Assembly (NCBI RefSeq): GCF_013113835.1
Contig: NZ_VTYQ01000001.1
Span: forward strand, 248,001 to 312,000
Length of the DNA: 64,000 nucleotides
Direction of reading: 5' to 3'
Source of the DNA: Vibrio sp. RE88
GTDB taxonomy: Bacteria > Pseudomonadota > Gammaproteobacteria > Enterobacterales > Vibrionaceae
Shown: piece by piece, positions 53,407 to 62,087 of the stretch
Layout of the letters: every line of letters begins with the position of its first letter
How positions within the stretch are numbered: position 1 is the first letter of the stretch
Program-made: the position numbers and the translations under genes
Notes under the pieces: generated by a model
What the model saw: only the letters and a program-made list of their open reading frames with translations
Database searches by the model: none
Told to the model about the DNA's origin: nothing

Positions 53407-54654
53407 TTAGCCCGCCAAACGCATCATGTTACTTAAGCGTTGATGGCTGGTGCTACCGATGTCGTTACGATCGCAAACTGACAATAGGTCCTCGATAAAG
53501 TGACTCAAAGCTCTGGCTTCAACGCGGCGCACACCTTGCTGCTGAGCGTCAGTCAGATAGTCATACACGGATGCAGCCCCGAAATCGCCGAATATCATCT
53601 CACCTTGCGCATTGATCAACACATTGTGCGCATACAAATCACCGTGACAGACTTTGTTGTCATGCAGGTGGCTGAAAACATTGAGCATTTGATCAACGAT
53701 GTGTTCGATTTTCTCGGCACTAAGGGTAAACTCCGGTTTGAATACGTCACGCGTGCAGGTATCCAGAGTCGGCGGCAATCCCAAATTAAAATAATCAGAT
53801 GGGATCAACTCCATGACGAGCGCAAGGTGGTCATCTTCGTTCACCTGTGCAATCGATTTGACTAGGTTAGTGTGATGGCCAGCCTGTAGGCAAGCTTGTA
53901 ACTCATCTTGCGGGTAACCGTCACTCGTCACCTCGCCCTTAAATACTTTAACCGCTACTTCTGCTGGGAAATCAAAATCCTTATTGAGCCAGTCTGCGTG
54001 TGAGATTACCCCAGAAGCGCCTTGGCCAAGTACGTGATTCATTGAATAACTGGTCGATGAGATCTGAGGGACACTTTCGCTGTGCGACAGACGCTCACAG
54101 AATGGGTTGCCCGCAAACGCCATCCAAGCCAACTTTGGTAGCTCAAGCAAGACTTGAGGAAACACATCAAGTTGGTTGGCTGACAGCCTGACCAGCTCTA
54201 AGTTAAGCAAGTTTTTAAAGCTCTTTGGTAGAGCCGTGATCTTGTTACCCGCCAACGCCAGTTTTTGCAGTCGCAGTCTGTGGCCTAAAGACTCTGGTAG
54301 TTGCTCTATCTGGTTATCGGTCAGAATCAGCCAGCGGAGTTGCTCTGGTAGAGACTCTTCCGCGACACGGACAATTTGATTGCTCTTAAAGCCAACCATT
54401 TCTAACCGTTCACATTGACCGAGGACCAAAGGAAGGTGGTTAAAGCGGTTGTTGGAGGCAAAAACAATCTTGAGCTGGGTGAGTTCGGTCAGCCATTCCG
54501 GCAGTTCGCACAGTAGATTGTTGGATACATCGAGGATTTCTAGACTGTCAGATAACGTTAAGATCTCTCGTGGTAACTCCGTTAATTGCTCAGAAAGCTG
54601 AAGGCGCTGAATGCCTGTCAGCTGGCCATTTCTTAGTTGTTCTACAGTGTGCAA
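53407..54654 (-). CDS. Leucine-rich-repeat protein with kinase domain
   Basis: 415 residues, cytoplasmic. About 10-185: some seven LRRs of the L-x-x-L-x-x-N pattern (SLEILDVSNNLLCELPEWL, LQKLALAGNKITALPKSF). About 205-400: eukaryotic-like protein kinase with glycine loop LGQGASGV, Lys in VAVKVFKG, catalytic HGDLYAHNVL and DFGAAS. All key kinase residues are present except that the usual HRD Arg is Gly, as in kinases that do not need loop phosphorylation. Start is TTG at 54654. Single gene; phosphorylation targets unknown. Confidence 0.88.
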   Translation of the reverse strand: MHTVEQLRNGQLTGIQRLQLSEQLTELPREILTLSDSLEILDVSNNLLCELPEWLTELTQLKIVFASNNRFNHLPLVLGQCERLEMVGFKSNQIVRVAEESLPEQLRWLILTDNQIEQLPESLGHRLRLQKLALAGNKITALPKSFKNLLNLELVRLSANQLDVFPQVLLELPKLAWMAFAGNPFCERLSHSESVPQISSTSYSMNHVLGQGASGVISHADWLNKDFDFPAEVAVKVFKGEVTSDGYPQDELQACLQAGHHTNLVKSIAQVNEDDHLALVMELIPSDYFNLGLPPTLDTCTRDVFKPEFTLSAEKIEHIVDQMLNVFSHLHDNKVCHGDLYAHNVLINAQGEMIFGDFGAASVYDYLTDAQQQGVRRVEARALSHFIEDLLSVCDRNDIGSTSHQRLSNMMRLAG

Positions 54655-54768
54655 ACTTGTCTGCCTATAAATGCTTGGGGATGGAAAAGAGCGCGTATTC
54701 TACGCAGTAAATGGATGAAAGGCGAGACAAGGACGATGCGCCTGGTACAAGAGGCGCTCGTCACTACG

Positions 54769-55140
54769 TTATTGTTGGGTGAGTTGTCGATAGCTCAGTA
54801 TGGTCAGTAGAATGAAAAACGCGGGATCACTCCAGCCAAAACCGACGAAAATGCCGATAAACCCTGCGTAGCCGGTGATCACTACGCCAAGCAGGTTGGT
54901 CACCACCAGAGCTTTGAACAGCTGGCGCATCGTTTCTTTGTGCTCAATGCGGCGCAGTAACAAACTGACAGCGGCCACCCCGCCCAAAAAGATGCTGGTA
55001 TGTTGAGATAAGAAGTAGGCGTATCGATCATTGATTTCTACGCCATACATAGGCCACATCACATGGGGCAGAAAAAACAGAGCGATAGCAAAGGCGGTAT
55101 AAATACCGCCATGTAGGGTTAGGAAGGTTTTGTTGTTCAT
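54769..55140 (-). CDS. Small four-helix membrane protein, unknown
   Basis: 123 residues with four predicted membrane helices; no family recognised with confidence. It overlaps the upstream YdhR-like gene by four bases (ATGA), so the two are translationally coupled. Possibly a quinol- or redox-associated membrane partner, which is only a context guess. Confidence 0.7.
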   Translation of the reverse strand: MNNKTFLTLHGGIYTAFAIALFFLPHVMWPMYGVEINDRYAYFLSQHTSIFLGGVAAVSLLLRRIEHKETMRQLFKALVVTNLLGVVITGYAGFIGIFVGFGWSDPAFFILLTILSYRQLTQQ

Positions 55141-55454
55141 TGTGCTACCTGCTGTTTGACAGGGCCTTGGTTAATGGCCGTCAGTGGTTGGTTGATGTCG
55201 AAGATAATGCCGCGCACTTCAGCGACCCCCATTTGTTTTAAGCGCGCAGCGTGCATCTCAAGATAGCGTTGTGCGCTGGTTTCATCTTCAAACAGGTAGA
55301 TTCCACCGCCAAGCTTTTCAGCTTCACTCTCAGTCCAGATTTTCCAGATCATGCCCGGTTCGCGATTGATGGACTCGGCCAGTTCTATCAGCGCCTGAGA
55401 CATCTCTTCTCCCATAGGGCCGTGGTATTCAAAGTCGACTTGCAATAGTTTCAT
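55137..55454 (-). CDS. YdhR-like putative monooxygenase
   Basis: 105-residue ferredoxin-like alpha-beta-barrel protein of the YdhR family (FEYHGPMGEEMSQALIELAE, EPGMIWKIWTESEAEKLGGG, YLFEDETSAQRYLEMH). A strong GGAG ribosome site precedes ATG 55454. It is divergent from a LysR gene and coupled to the small membrane gene. The reaction is unproven in this family. Confidence 0.87.
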   Translation of the reverse strand: MKLLQVDFEYHGPMGEEMSQALIELAESINREPGMIWKIWTESEAEKLGGGIYLFEDETSAQRYLEMHAARLKQMGVAEVRGIIFDINQPLTAINQGPVKQQVAQ

Positions 55455-55572
55455 GATGGCTTCTCCGTAAGTGGTGTTTGGTTGCTGTTGGGATGATTGT
55501 TTCCTATAAAAAATAAACAGAAAAGTTCATAATATTGCGTGTAAATGTCTAAAAAACTGACAGGTGATAGCG

Positions 55573-56484
55573 GTGAGATTAAAAAGCACGTTAGAGCAAT
55601 GGGTCACGCTTCGTGAGATAGACAGAGCTGGTAGCATTCAGGCCGCCGCGGCCGCACTTAATAAGAGCCATACCACCTTGATTTACTCGGTCAAAAAGCT
55701 GGAAGAGCAACTCAGTGTTCAGCTTGTTGAAGTAAAAGGTAAGCGAGCCACATTGACTGACCATGGCCAGTCTCTGCTGCGTAGAGCAAATAGTATGTTG
55801 GATCAGGCAAGAGAGCTTGAGGATCTTAGCCAGCAGATCGCAGCAGGTGTTGAGTCTGAGATAACCATTGCTATGGATCACTTGTGCGATCCGTCTTTGC
55901 TCTATCGCCCGATGGCACAATATCTCAGGCAAAATAGCGCGACTTCGATTCAGGTTGTGGAAACGTCACTATCGAAAACGTCTGACATGGTTACCCGTGA
56001 ACAGGCTGACATTGCCATCATTACTCTGCCAGTCACCAACTATCCGGCACAGGCGTTTTCGCTGACCAGCATGGTTCCTGTTGTGTCGACCGGACACCCG
56101 CTTGCCCAGCAAACGAGCTTAACCATGGCCGATTTTGCGACACATTGTCAGATTGTCATTCGAGATCTAGGCGCGCCTGAAACCAATGAGCAGGTGCAAA
56201 ATGTCGGCTGGCTGAAAGCCAACCAGAGAATCACTGTCGATAACTTTGACCACGCCTTTCGAGCCGTTGAGCAGGGTGTGGGGTTTTGCCGCTTACCAAC
56301 CCATATTATTGCCAAGCGAAATCAGGGACAGCTGCGAGTACTTAATGTGGAGCAGAGTGACTGTTATCAGGTCCCGCTCCATCTCACCTTACCCAAAGGC
56401 GCTAAAACCGGCCCCGCCGCGCGATGCTTCTATGAGTTGCTTCTGAATGGAGGTTGGTCAGAATCTGGTGAAAAAAATCAGTAG
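55573..56484 (+). CDS. LysR-family regulator
   Basis: About 303 residues: LysR helix-turn-helix (LREIDRAGSIQAAAAALNKS, HTTLIYSVKKLEEQL) and effector domain. GTG at 55573, with AGGTGA five bases upstream, is preferred to GTG 55564. Divergent from the YdhR-like pair, its probable target; the Nudix gene follows 76 bases downstream with its own ribosome site. Confidence 0.88.
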   Translation: MRLKSTLEQWVTLREIDRAGSIQAAAAALNKSHTTLIYSVKKLEEQLSVQLVEVKGKRATLTDHGQSLLRRANSMLDQARELEDLSQQIAAGVESEITIAMDHLCDPSLLYRPMAQYLRQNSATSIQVVETSLSKTSDMVTREQADIAIITLPVTNYPAQAFSLTSMVPVVSTGHPLAQQTSLTMADFATHCQIVIRDLGAPETNEQVQNVGWLKANQRITVDNFDHAFRAVEQGVGFCRLPTHIIAKRNQGQLRVLNVEQSDCYQVPLHLTLPKGAKTGPAARCFYELLLNGGWSESGEKNQ

Positions 56485-56560
56485 TGAGAGCAGCAGCGAG
56501 CTACTGAAAAGTGAACGCGCTACTATGGGCGCTAGCATTGGATCTTTGGAGGGAACGTAA

Positions 56561-57178
56561 ATGCAACCGTGGTTAGATTGGGCGAAACAAATTAAGGCTA
56601 TCGCACAGGCCGGCGAAACTTATGGCAAAGATAAGTACGACTTGGAGCGTTACCACCAACTGGATGAGATTGCCCATCAAATGTTTGCTCGTTTGAGTGG
56701 TAGCCCAGTCGAGCAGGTGCAAAAGTTGTTTATTCCGGAATCGGGCTACCCAACACCGAAAATAGATCTACGTGCTGCGGTGATCAAGGATGGAAAAATA
56801 CTCTTAGTCAGAGAAAGAGAAGATAATTGCTGGACGCTACCCGGAGGTTGGGGTGATGTGTGCGAAACACCGAAAGCCGGTGTTGTGCGTGAAGTATTGG
56901 AAGAATCTGGCTATGTGGTGAACAACCCTCGGCTGGTGGCGGTGAAAGATCGCGCGATGCATAACTATCTGCCTGAGTTTCCGTTTCATATCTATAAACT
57001 GTTTTTTTTATGCGATTTTGTATCCGGTGAAGCTACGACTAATATCGAGATTTCTGAAATTGAATTTTTTGCACCGGATGCCCTTCCTCAACTGTCCCAA
57101 GGACGCGTATTGGCCGAAGACATTGAGATGATGTTTGACTATTTCGCCAACCCAGAGAAGCCCATTTACGTTGATTAA
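56561..57178 (+). CDS. Nudix hydrolase with Nudix_N_2 domain
   Basis: 205 residues. A helical N-terminal segment (about 1-60, LDWAKQIKAIAQAGETYGKD) of the ADP-ribose pyrophosphatase-like N2 type, then the Nudix fold with an intact box GWGDVCETPKAGVVREVLEE (the G-x5-E-x7-R-E-x2-E-E pattern). Hydrolyses a nucleoside diphosphate linked to X; substrate not determined. GGAGGG precedes the ATG. Followed by a parS2 site and a strong hairpin. Confidence 0.9.
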   Translation: MQPWLDWAKQIKAIAQAGETYGKDKYDLERYHQLDEIAHQMFARLSGSPVEQVQKLFIPESGYPTPKIDLRAAVIKDGKILLVREREDNCWTLPGGWGDVCETPKAGVVREVLEESGYVVNNPRLVAVKDRAMHNYLPEFPFHIYKLFFLCDFVSGEATTNIEISEIEFFAPDALPQLSQGRVLAEDIEMMFDYFANPEKPIYVD

Positions 57179-57193
57179 ATCGTGAGAGCTTGC

Positions 57194-57206
57194 TTTACAG
57201 TGTAAA
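57194..57206. other. parS2: parS2 centromere-type site
   Basis: TTTACAGTGTAAA, perfect match, in the gap between the convergent Nudix and LuxP-like genes, about 19 kb from the origin. Confidence 0.87.
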
Positions 57207-57209
57207 GTG

Positions 57210-57236
57210 AAACGCCATGACAATGTCATGGCGTTT
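57210..57236. terminator. Hairpin terminator after Nudix gene
   Basis: Perfect 12-bp stem AAACGCCATGAC / GTCATGGCGTTT with a 3-base loop, between convergent genes. Only a short T-run. Confidence 0.7.
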
Positions 57237-57259
57237 GTGCTTATTGATGGGGAATGATT

Positions 57260-58357
57260 CTAGTCATTCGCCCCTGAGTATCGAAAGGCTTCACGTGTCA
57301 GTTTATCGAGCTCAGTATGGTCCATGTCGCTATGCACAACGGTAATGCGGCCAAGATAAATCAGTGGGATTTCTTGTGCTCGATTTTCCAGATGGAATTT
57401 GATGGCTTCAGCTGTTGCTACGCCAAGATCGTCGCTCATGCGCATCGGCGTCGCATCAAGTTCATCAGAGCGTATTTTTTCAATTTCCTTGGCAGTGCCT
57501 CCCCAGCCGGTGACATAGATATCAGACAATTTTCCCGCCTCTCGCAATGCATCGACCGCGCCCATCGTCATCGCAGTATTGGCATTGTGAATCATGGTGA
57601 CTTCAGGGAAATTATCTAGCACTAAGCGGACACCATCCGCGCCGCCGAGTTTTTGGTATTGACCGAAATGTTCGTAGGCCGCTAGCCAGTCTCCTTTTTC
57701 TTCCACACAATCAATAAACCCTTGAGAGCGCTGGGTATCTGTGATGCCTGGAATGCCTCGGTTAGCGGCAAAATCCACTTCATTGCCTAAGTGTTTGACG
57801 GCATGTTCACACAACACCTCTGCGCCCATGGCACTGGAGAAATCAAACCATGCATCAGGTTGATGCTGCCATTGAGCATCCGGTGTATGAAATGCCCAGA
57901 TAAAGGTTTTGAAATCTTTGGAAGCCGACAGTTTCTGAATGTTACCTGATTGCAATCCAAGTTCAGATGGACCGAAAATCACAAAGTCGTAAGGTTTAGA
58001 TGCAGTTAACACCTGATCGGTATATTGCGTTTGCAGTGAATGCTCGATTTGCTTAGACGTGTACTGAACGATTTCAAATGGCAGATCCAACGCCTCAAGG
58101 CGCTTGGTCATCGCGGTATAGTTGCGCACCCAGAAATCAGAAATGTCGGCGCTTGGGTAGATCAACGCGATTCTTACTGGTTTCTCAGCAAATTGACTCA
58201 TCAATGGGGAAGGATCAGCGCTGACCGTCTTTTGAAACGTCTCAAGCTTATTTTTGTCTTGTTGAGCATGGGCAGACTCTGAGCTAAAAGCAAAAGGTGA
58301 AGCACATAGAGCACTTGCCAGAAGAGGAGCTAATACTCTATTAACGTGAAATCGCAT
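57260..58357 (-). CDS. LuxP-like periplasmic binding protein
   Basis: 365 residues with a signal peptide. Sequence resembles V. harveyi LuxP, the AI-2 receptor: IALIYPSADISDFWVRNYTA aligns with LuxP's VVYPGQQVSDYWVRN, and the C-terminal VTGWGGTAKEIEKI, DELDATPMRMSDDLGVATAE and EAFRYSG match the LuxP tail. Whether the AI-2-contacting residues are kept was not resolved by eye. ATG 58357 is chosen (TTG 58369 possible). Unlike luxP it is not next to luxQ; it is divergent from a second binding protein and a GGDEF-EAL gene, which suggests it feeds that sensor. Confidence 0.88.
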   Translation of the reverse strand: MRFHVNRVLAPLLASALCASPFAFSSESAHAQQDKNKLETFQKTVSADPSPLMSQFAEKPVRIALIYPSADISDFWVRNYTAMTKRLEALDLPFEIVQYTSKQIEHSLQTQYTDQVLTASKPYDFVIFGPSELGLQSGNIQKLSASKDFKTFIWAFHTPDAQWQHQPDAWFDFSSAMGAEVLCEHAVKHLGNEVDFAANRGIPGITDTQRSQGFIDCVEEKGDWLAAYEHFGQYQKLGGADGVRLVLDNFPEVTMIHNANTAMTMGAVDALREAGKLSDIYVTGWGGTAKEIEKIRSDELDATPMRMSDDLGVATAEAIKFHLENRAQEIPLIYLGRITVVHSDMDHTELDKLTREAFRYSGAND

Positions 58358-58439
58358 ACTTGTTACCAAATGTTTTGATTGTGTATTAACATTATTATAA
58401 ATATATAAAAATTATGAGTTAAATATTTTTATAATTAAT

Positions 58440-59558
58440 ATGCATAGAGTTTTAAATTTGGCGAGCTTGTTGCTCGCCTCTGTTTGCAGCATGCCGTTAT
58501 TTGCAGACACAACCGACACCGACTTTTTCACCTATGCCAAAGATAAAGTAGCGCTTGCGATAGCTAGCGATCAGGCATGGGGTGGACCACGTTCTGGCCC
58601 TAAAATTGTTCACGACAGAAACATCATTTTTGTTGCTTCCGACTTACGCAACGGCGGTGTGTATGGGGTGGCGAAAGGCATGTCTGAGGCCATTTCTCAC
58701 TTGGATTGGCACTTGAGGTTCATTGATGGCCTCGGTTCAGAGGTTCGTCAGGGGGCAGCAATAAGAAAGGCGATTGGTTTTGAACCAGACGCCATCGTAC
58801 TGGGTGGCATTGATGCGCATCGACACAAAGAGATTCTCAAGCTGGCTGAAAGCTTAGGTATCACGGTGATCGGCTGGCATGCCACGGAGCTGGCGGGCGG
58901 CAACCCTGATATCGGCCTGTTCATGAACATCACCACGGACCCATTGGCTGTTGCGGAAGTAGCCGCTTTGCTGGCCATCGTTAATTCCAATGGCTTGGTC
59001 AATGCGTTGGTATTTACTGACCCGAATTACAAGATTGCGACGATTAAGTCCGATGCCATGGTTGCGGCCATTGAACGCTGCGCTACTTGTGAAGTGCTGG
59101 AACTGAAATCATTGCCGCTGGACAAAATCGCGGAGCAAATGCCTGCTGTTCTTGATGAGTTGTGGGAAACACATGGTGATGACATTACCCATGTACTCGC
59201 TATTAATGATTTGTACATTGACTATGCGATTCCTTCTTTGGAGTCGATTTTGGAAGAGAACAAGCCTGTTCCGCAGAACATCTCTGCTGGGGATGGCAGC
59301 AAAGCCGCTTACAAACGCATCAACAATAATTCCTTTCAACTTGCCACTGTGCCAGAGCCGCTTTATCTGCAAGGTTGGCAAATCATTGATGAGCTAAATC
59401 GAGCTTTCCATAACATGCCGCCTAGCGGTTACTCCGCGCCTGTTCACCTTGTCACACCTGACAATGTTGCAGAGTTAATCAGCCAAAAAGATACAGGGAT
59501 ATATGATCCTCAAAACGGCTACCGTGAAGCGTATCTCAGCATATGGAAGCCGCAATGA
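58440..59558 (+). CDS. Periplasmic sugar-binding-like (Peripla_BP_4) protein
   Basis: 372 residues: signal peptide (LNLASLLLASVCSMPLFADT), then two-lobed type-I periplasmic binding fold, recognisable by IIFVASDLRNGGVYGVAKGM, PDAIVLGGIDA, NALVFTDPNYKIATIKSDAM, VLAINDLYIDY. No ABC permease or ATPase is adjacent, so it is more likely a sensing than a transport component. Its stop overlaps the GGDEF-EAL ATG (ATGA), giving obligatory co-expression. The layout resembles TorT/TorS or NspS/MbaA pairs. The ATG has no strong ribosome site. Confidence 0.85.
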   Translation: MHRVLNLASLLLASVCSMPLFADTTDTDFFTYAKDKVALAIASDQAWGGPRSGPKIVHDRNIIFVASDLRNGGVYGVAKGMSEAISHLDWHLRFIDGLGSEVRQGAAIRKAIGFEPDAIVLGGIDAHRHKEILKLAESLGITVIGWHATELAGGNPDIGLFMNITTDPLAVAEVAALLAIVNSNGLVNALVFTDPNYKIATIKSDAMVAAIERCATCEVLELKSLPLDKIAEQMPAVLDELWETHGDDITHVLAINDLYIDYAIPSLESILEENKPVPQNISAGDGSKAAYKRINNNSFQLATVPEPLYLQGWQIIDELNRAFHNMPPSGYSAPVHLVTPDNVAELISQKDTGIYDPQNGYREAYLSIWKPQ

Positions 59559-62038
59559 AATTCAGTCCTATCAACCTAACTCAGCGCCTGATTGTTTCTA
59601 ATCTGCTCTCTTTATTGATTGTCAGTTTCGCAGTGTTTATGGTCATTCGCTCGCTTCACTCTGTTGAGTCGACGCTGAAAACGGAAACCACATCTCATGT
59701 GTCAGATCTGATCGTCAATTCAGAAATCAGTCGGCGGGTATTTGCTCTGACCTCACGGGTCAAGCTGCTTGAGCAGACGTTTTTGTTTAGTGAAACGACC
59801 TTGTCGGAAGAAGCTTTCAATGTCGACTTCCAACTTCAGCGACTGCGAGACCTCTCTACTAATCAGGAGTTTTCGCTCAAGATTGATGCATTTATCGAAA
59901 GTTTCCATCGATTTCTCGGCAGTTCTTTAGCGTTAAACCGCATACTTAAGCAGACCCATGAGATTGACGACACCTTAGCGGATCAGCTGGACCAACTGGA
60001 ATTGGCCATTGCTGACAGCAAACTTCGCCACATCAATGAGCCTGACTTTATGCGTTATAACAATGAGTTAGACTTAGTGAGCATGCTGCGTGAAGCGTTT
60101 CTTTCTGCCGGTAAAATGGTCGGTGATATTCACAGTCGAATTACGCCAGAAACTGAAAAAGTGTTGCTGATCGAAGTCGAAAAAGAGCTCGATATCTTCC
60201 TGCTCCATCTGGAAAATGTCGACATCAAAACAGAAGCAGTAGTGGCAGAGAAGAAGCGTATCAAGCGTACGGTGAAACGCTATAACGCGGCGTTGAGACG
60301 TATCCGCGCTAACCTCGAGCAGCGCTGGATTGTGATGGCGTCGCTGGTGGATGCGCAAACTCAACTGCTGAATATGGTTGAGAACACGGAAGCACGAGTA
60401 CTCAATCAGGCGCTTGAGCTGACCAAAAAGTTGGAAAGAGAGATAGAAGCATCGCGGCTCAATGCCGTCACCATGAGTGTTGCGGCGGTTTTGTTATCGA
60501 TACTTCTGGTGAGCCATGTGGTTCGTCGTCACATCCGAAAACCACTGGATGATTTGAAAGACGGCTTTGATCGCCTCGAATCAGACTCAATTAAGAAGCC
60601 TATTGATCTAGGCCGTCAGGATGAGTGGGGCCACATAGAAAATGCCTACAACAACATGGCCTCACGTCTATCAGATGCTTACCTTGAACTGCATGATGAG
60701 AAAAAGAACTTCGACTTTCTTGCGCACCATGACCCGCTTACCGGCCTGGCTAACCGTCTGCTGGCGGCGAAACAGTTGGAGTGTGAAATTGAGAACAGCA
60801 CCAAGCGTGGTTCTTCGTTTGTGCTTCTCTACCTAGATACCGATGAGTTCAAAACCATCAACGATTCCCTAGGTCACGCTTCCGGAGATAATTTGCTGGT
60901 CAATATCTCTGAGATTTTGACTAAGCTGATTGGTCAATCCGGGTTTGTTGCCAGAATGGGTGGTGATGAATTTATGATTGTCATCTCTGACGCCAATCTT
61001 AAAGACGGTGAAGTCTTGGCGGAGCGAATCAACAAAGCGTTGCGCAAGCCGTATTACATTGAAGACAACGTGATTTTTGTGTCTACCAGTATTGGCGTAT
61101 GTGAATTCCCACTCCATGGTAAGGATGGCGAAACTCTAGTGCGTAATGCGGATACTGCGATGTACCATGCGAAGCGATGTGGCCGTGATCAATACAAAGT
61201 CTACGCGGATAAGATGACCCATGAAGTGACGGACTTGGTCGAAACAAACATCGGCCTTCGTCAAGCGATTGCCAATGAAGAGCTGGTGGTGTATTTCCAG
61301 CCCAAGGTGGATTTAGACTCAAACACCATTGTTGGCGCTGAGGCTCTGGTTCGCTGGAATCATCCGAAATTGGGGATGCTACCGCCGGCTGAATTCTTAG
61401 AAGTAGCCGAGAAGACGGATTTAATTACAGAGATCGACAAGTGGGTATTCAGAAAAGTCGCGAATCTGATCACCCAGTGGCAGCGTGCGGGCATCGACTT
61501 GCAAGGCGTGCTGTTCTCTATCAACTTTTCAGCGCGGCTGTTCTATCGAACTGATTTAGCTGAACAGTTGCAACAGATATTGGATGACACCGACTGCCAG
61601 CCGCATCAGTTGCTGCTGGAAATCACAGAACGCGACATGATGCGTGATTTTGAAACCTGCGTTAGAACTATTGCGACCTTGCGTGAGAAAGGCTACAAGA
61701 TTGCGATTGACGATTTCGGTACTGGTTACTCGTCACTATCGGTACTCAAAAATCTGTCGGCAGATTGCATCAAGCTTGATCGCAGTTTTATCGAAGATGT
61801 GAATTCCTCAAAAGTTGACTACGAGATCACCCGAGCTGTGCTTAAGCTGGCACAGATTCTTGAGTTTTCGGTGATTGCTGAAGGGGTAGAAACCGAGTCT
61901 CACGTTGATACTTTGCGTCAGATTGGGTGCCGATGTGCACAGGGGTATTATTTTGCCAAGCCTTTGCCTGTCGAAGAGTGGATTGATTACCTGCGCTCTT
62001 CAGAGCGCTCGGTGTCGGTTTCTGACTCACTCAGTTAA
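59555..62038 (+). CDS. Membrane GGDEF-EAL protein with periplasmic helical sensor
   Basis: 827 residues: TM1 about 10-30, a long helical periplasmic domain (about 35-300) resembling TorS/MbaA sensor bundles, TM2 about 302-325, HAMP (about 328-385), GGDEF domain with intact GGDEF at 469-473, and EAL domain with E596-A-L, EITERDM, DDFGTGYSSL and VIAEGVET. Both c-di-GMP synthesis and hydrolysis sites look complete; I see no RxxD inhibitory site before GGDEF. ATG 59555 lies in a four-base overlap with the binding-protein gene and has GGAAG upstream. Expected to bind the neighbouring periplasmic proteins and set c-di-GMP level. Confidence 0.92.
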   Translation: MKFSPINLTQRLIVSNLLSLLIVSFAVFMVIRSLHSVESTLKTETTSHVSDLIVNSEISRRVFALTSRVKLLEQTFLFSETTLSEEAFNVDFQLQRLRDLSTNQEFSLKIDAFIESFHRFLGSSLALNRILKQTHEIDDTLADQLDQLELAIADSKLRHINEPDFMRYNNELDLVSMLREAFLSAGKMVGDIHSRITPETEKVLLIEVEKELDIFLLHLENVDIKTEAVVAEKKRIKRTVKRYNAALRRIRANLEQRWIVMASLVDAQTQLLNMVENTEARVLNQALELTKKLEREIEASRLNAVTMSVAAVLLSILLVSHVVRRHIRKPLDDLKDGFDRLESDSIKKPIDLGRQDEWGHIENAYNNMASRLSDAYLELHDEKKNFDFLAHHDPLTGLANRLLAAKQLECEIENSTKRGSSFVLLYLDTDEFKTINDSLGHASGDNLLVNISEILTKLIGQSGFVARMGGDEFMIVISDANLKDGEVLAERINKALRKPYYIEDNVIFVSTSIGVCEFPLHGKDGETLVRNADTAMYHAKRCGRDQYKVYADKMTHEVTDLVETNIGLRQAIANEELVVYFQPKVDLDSNTIVGAEALVRWNHPKLGMLPPAEFLEVAEKTDLITEIDKWVFRKVANLITQWQRAGIDLQGVLFSINFSARLFYRTDLAEQLQQILDDTDCQPHQLLLEITERDMMRDFETCVRTIATLREKGYKIAIDDFGTGYSSLSVLKNLSADCIKLDRSFIEDVNSSKVDYEITRAVLKLAQILEFSVIAEGVETESHVDTLRQIGCRCAQGYYFAKPLPVEEWIDYLRSSERSVSVSDSLS

Positions 62039-62042
62039 ACAA

Positions 62043-62070
62043 AAAAGGGCCACATCAACGTGGCCCTTTT
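62043..62070. terminator. Terminator after GGDEF-EAL gene
   Basis: Stem AAAAGGGCCAC / GTGGCCCTTTT with ATCAAC loop. A-runs on one side and T-runs on the other make it bidirectional for the convergent EamA gene. Confidence 0.88.
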
Positions 62071-62087
62071 CAATCGGTTTCATTTAC

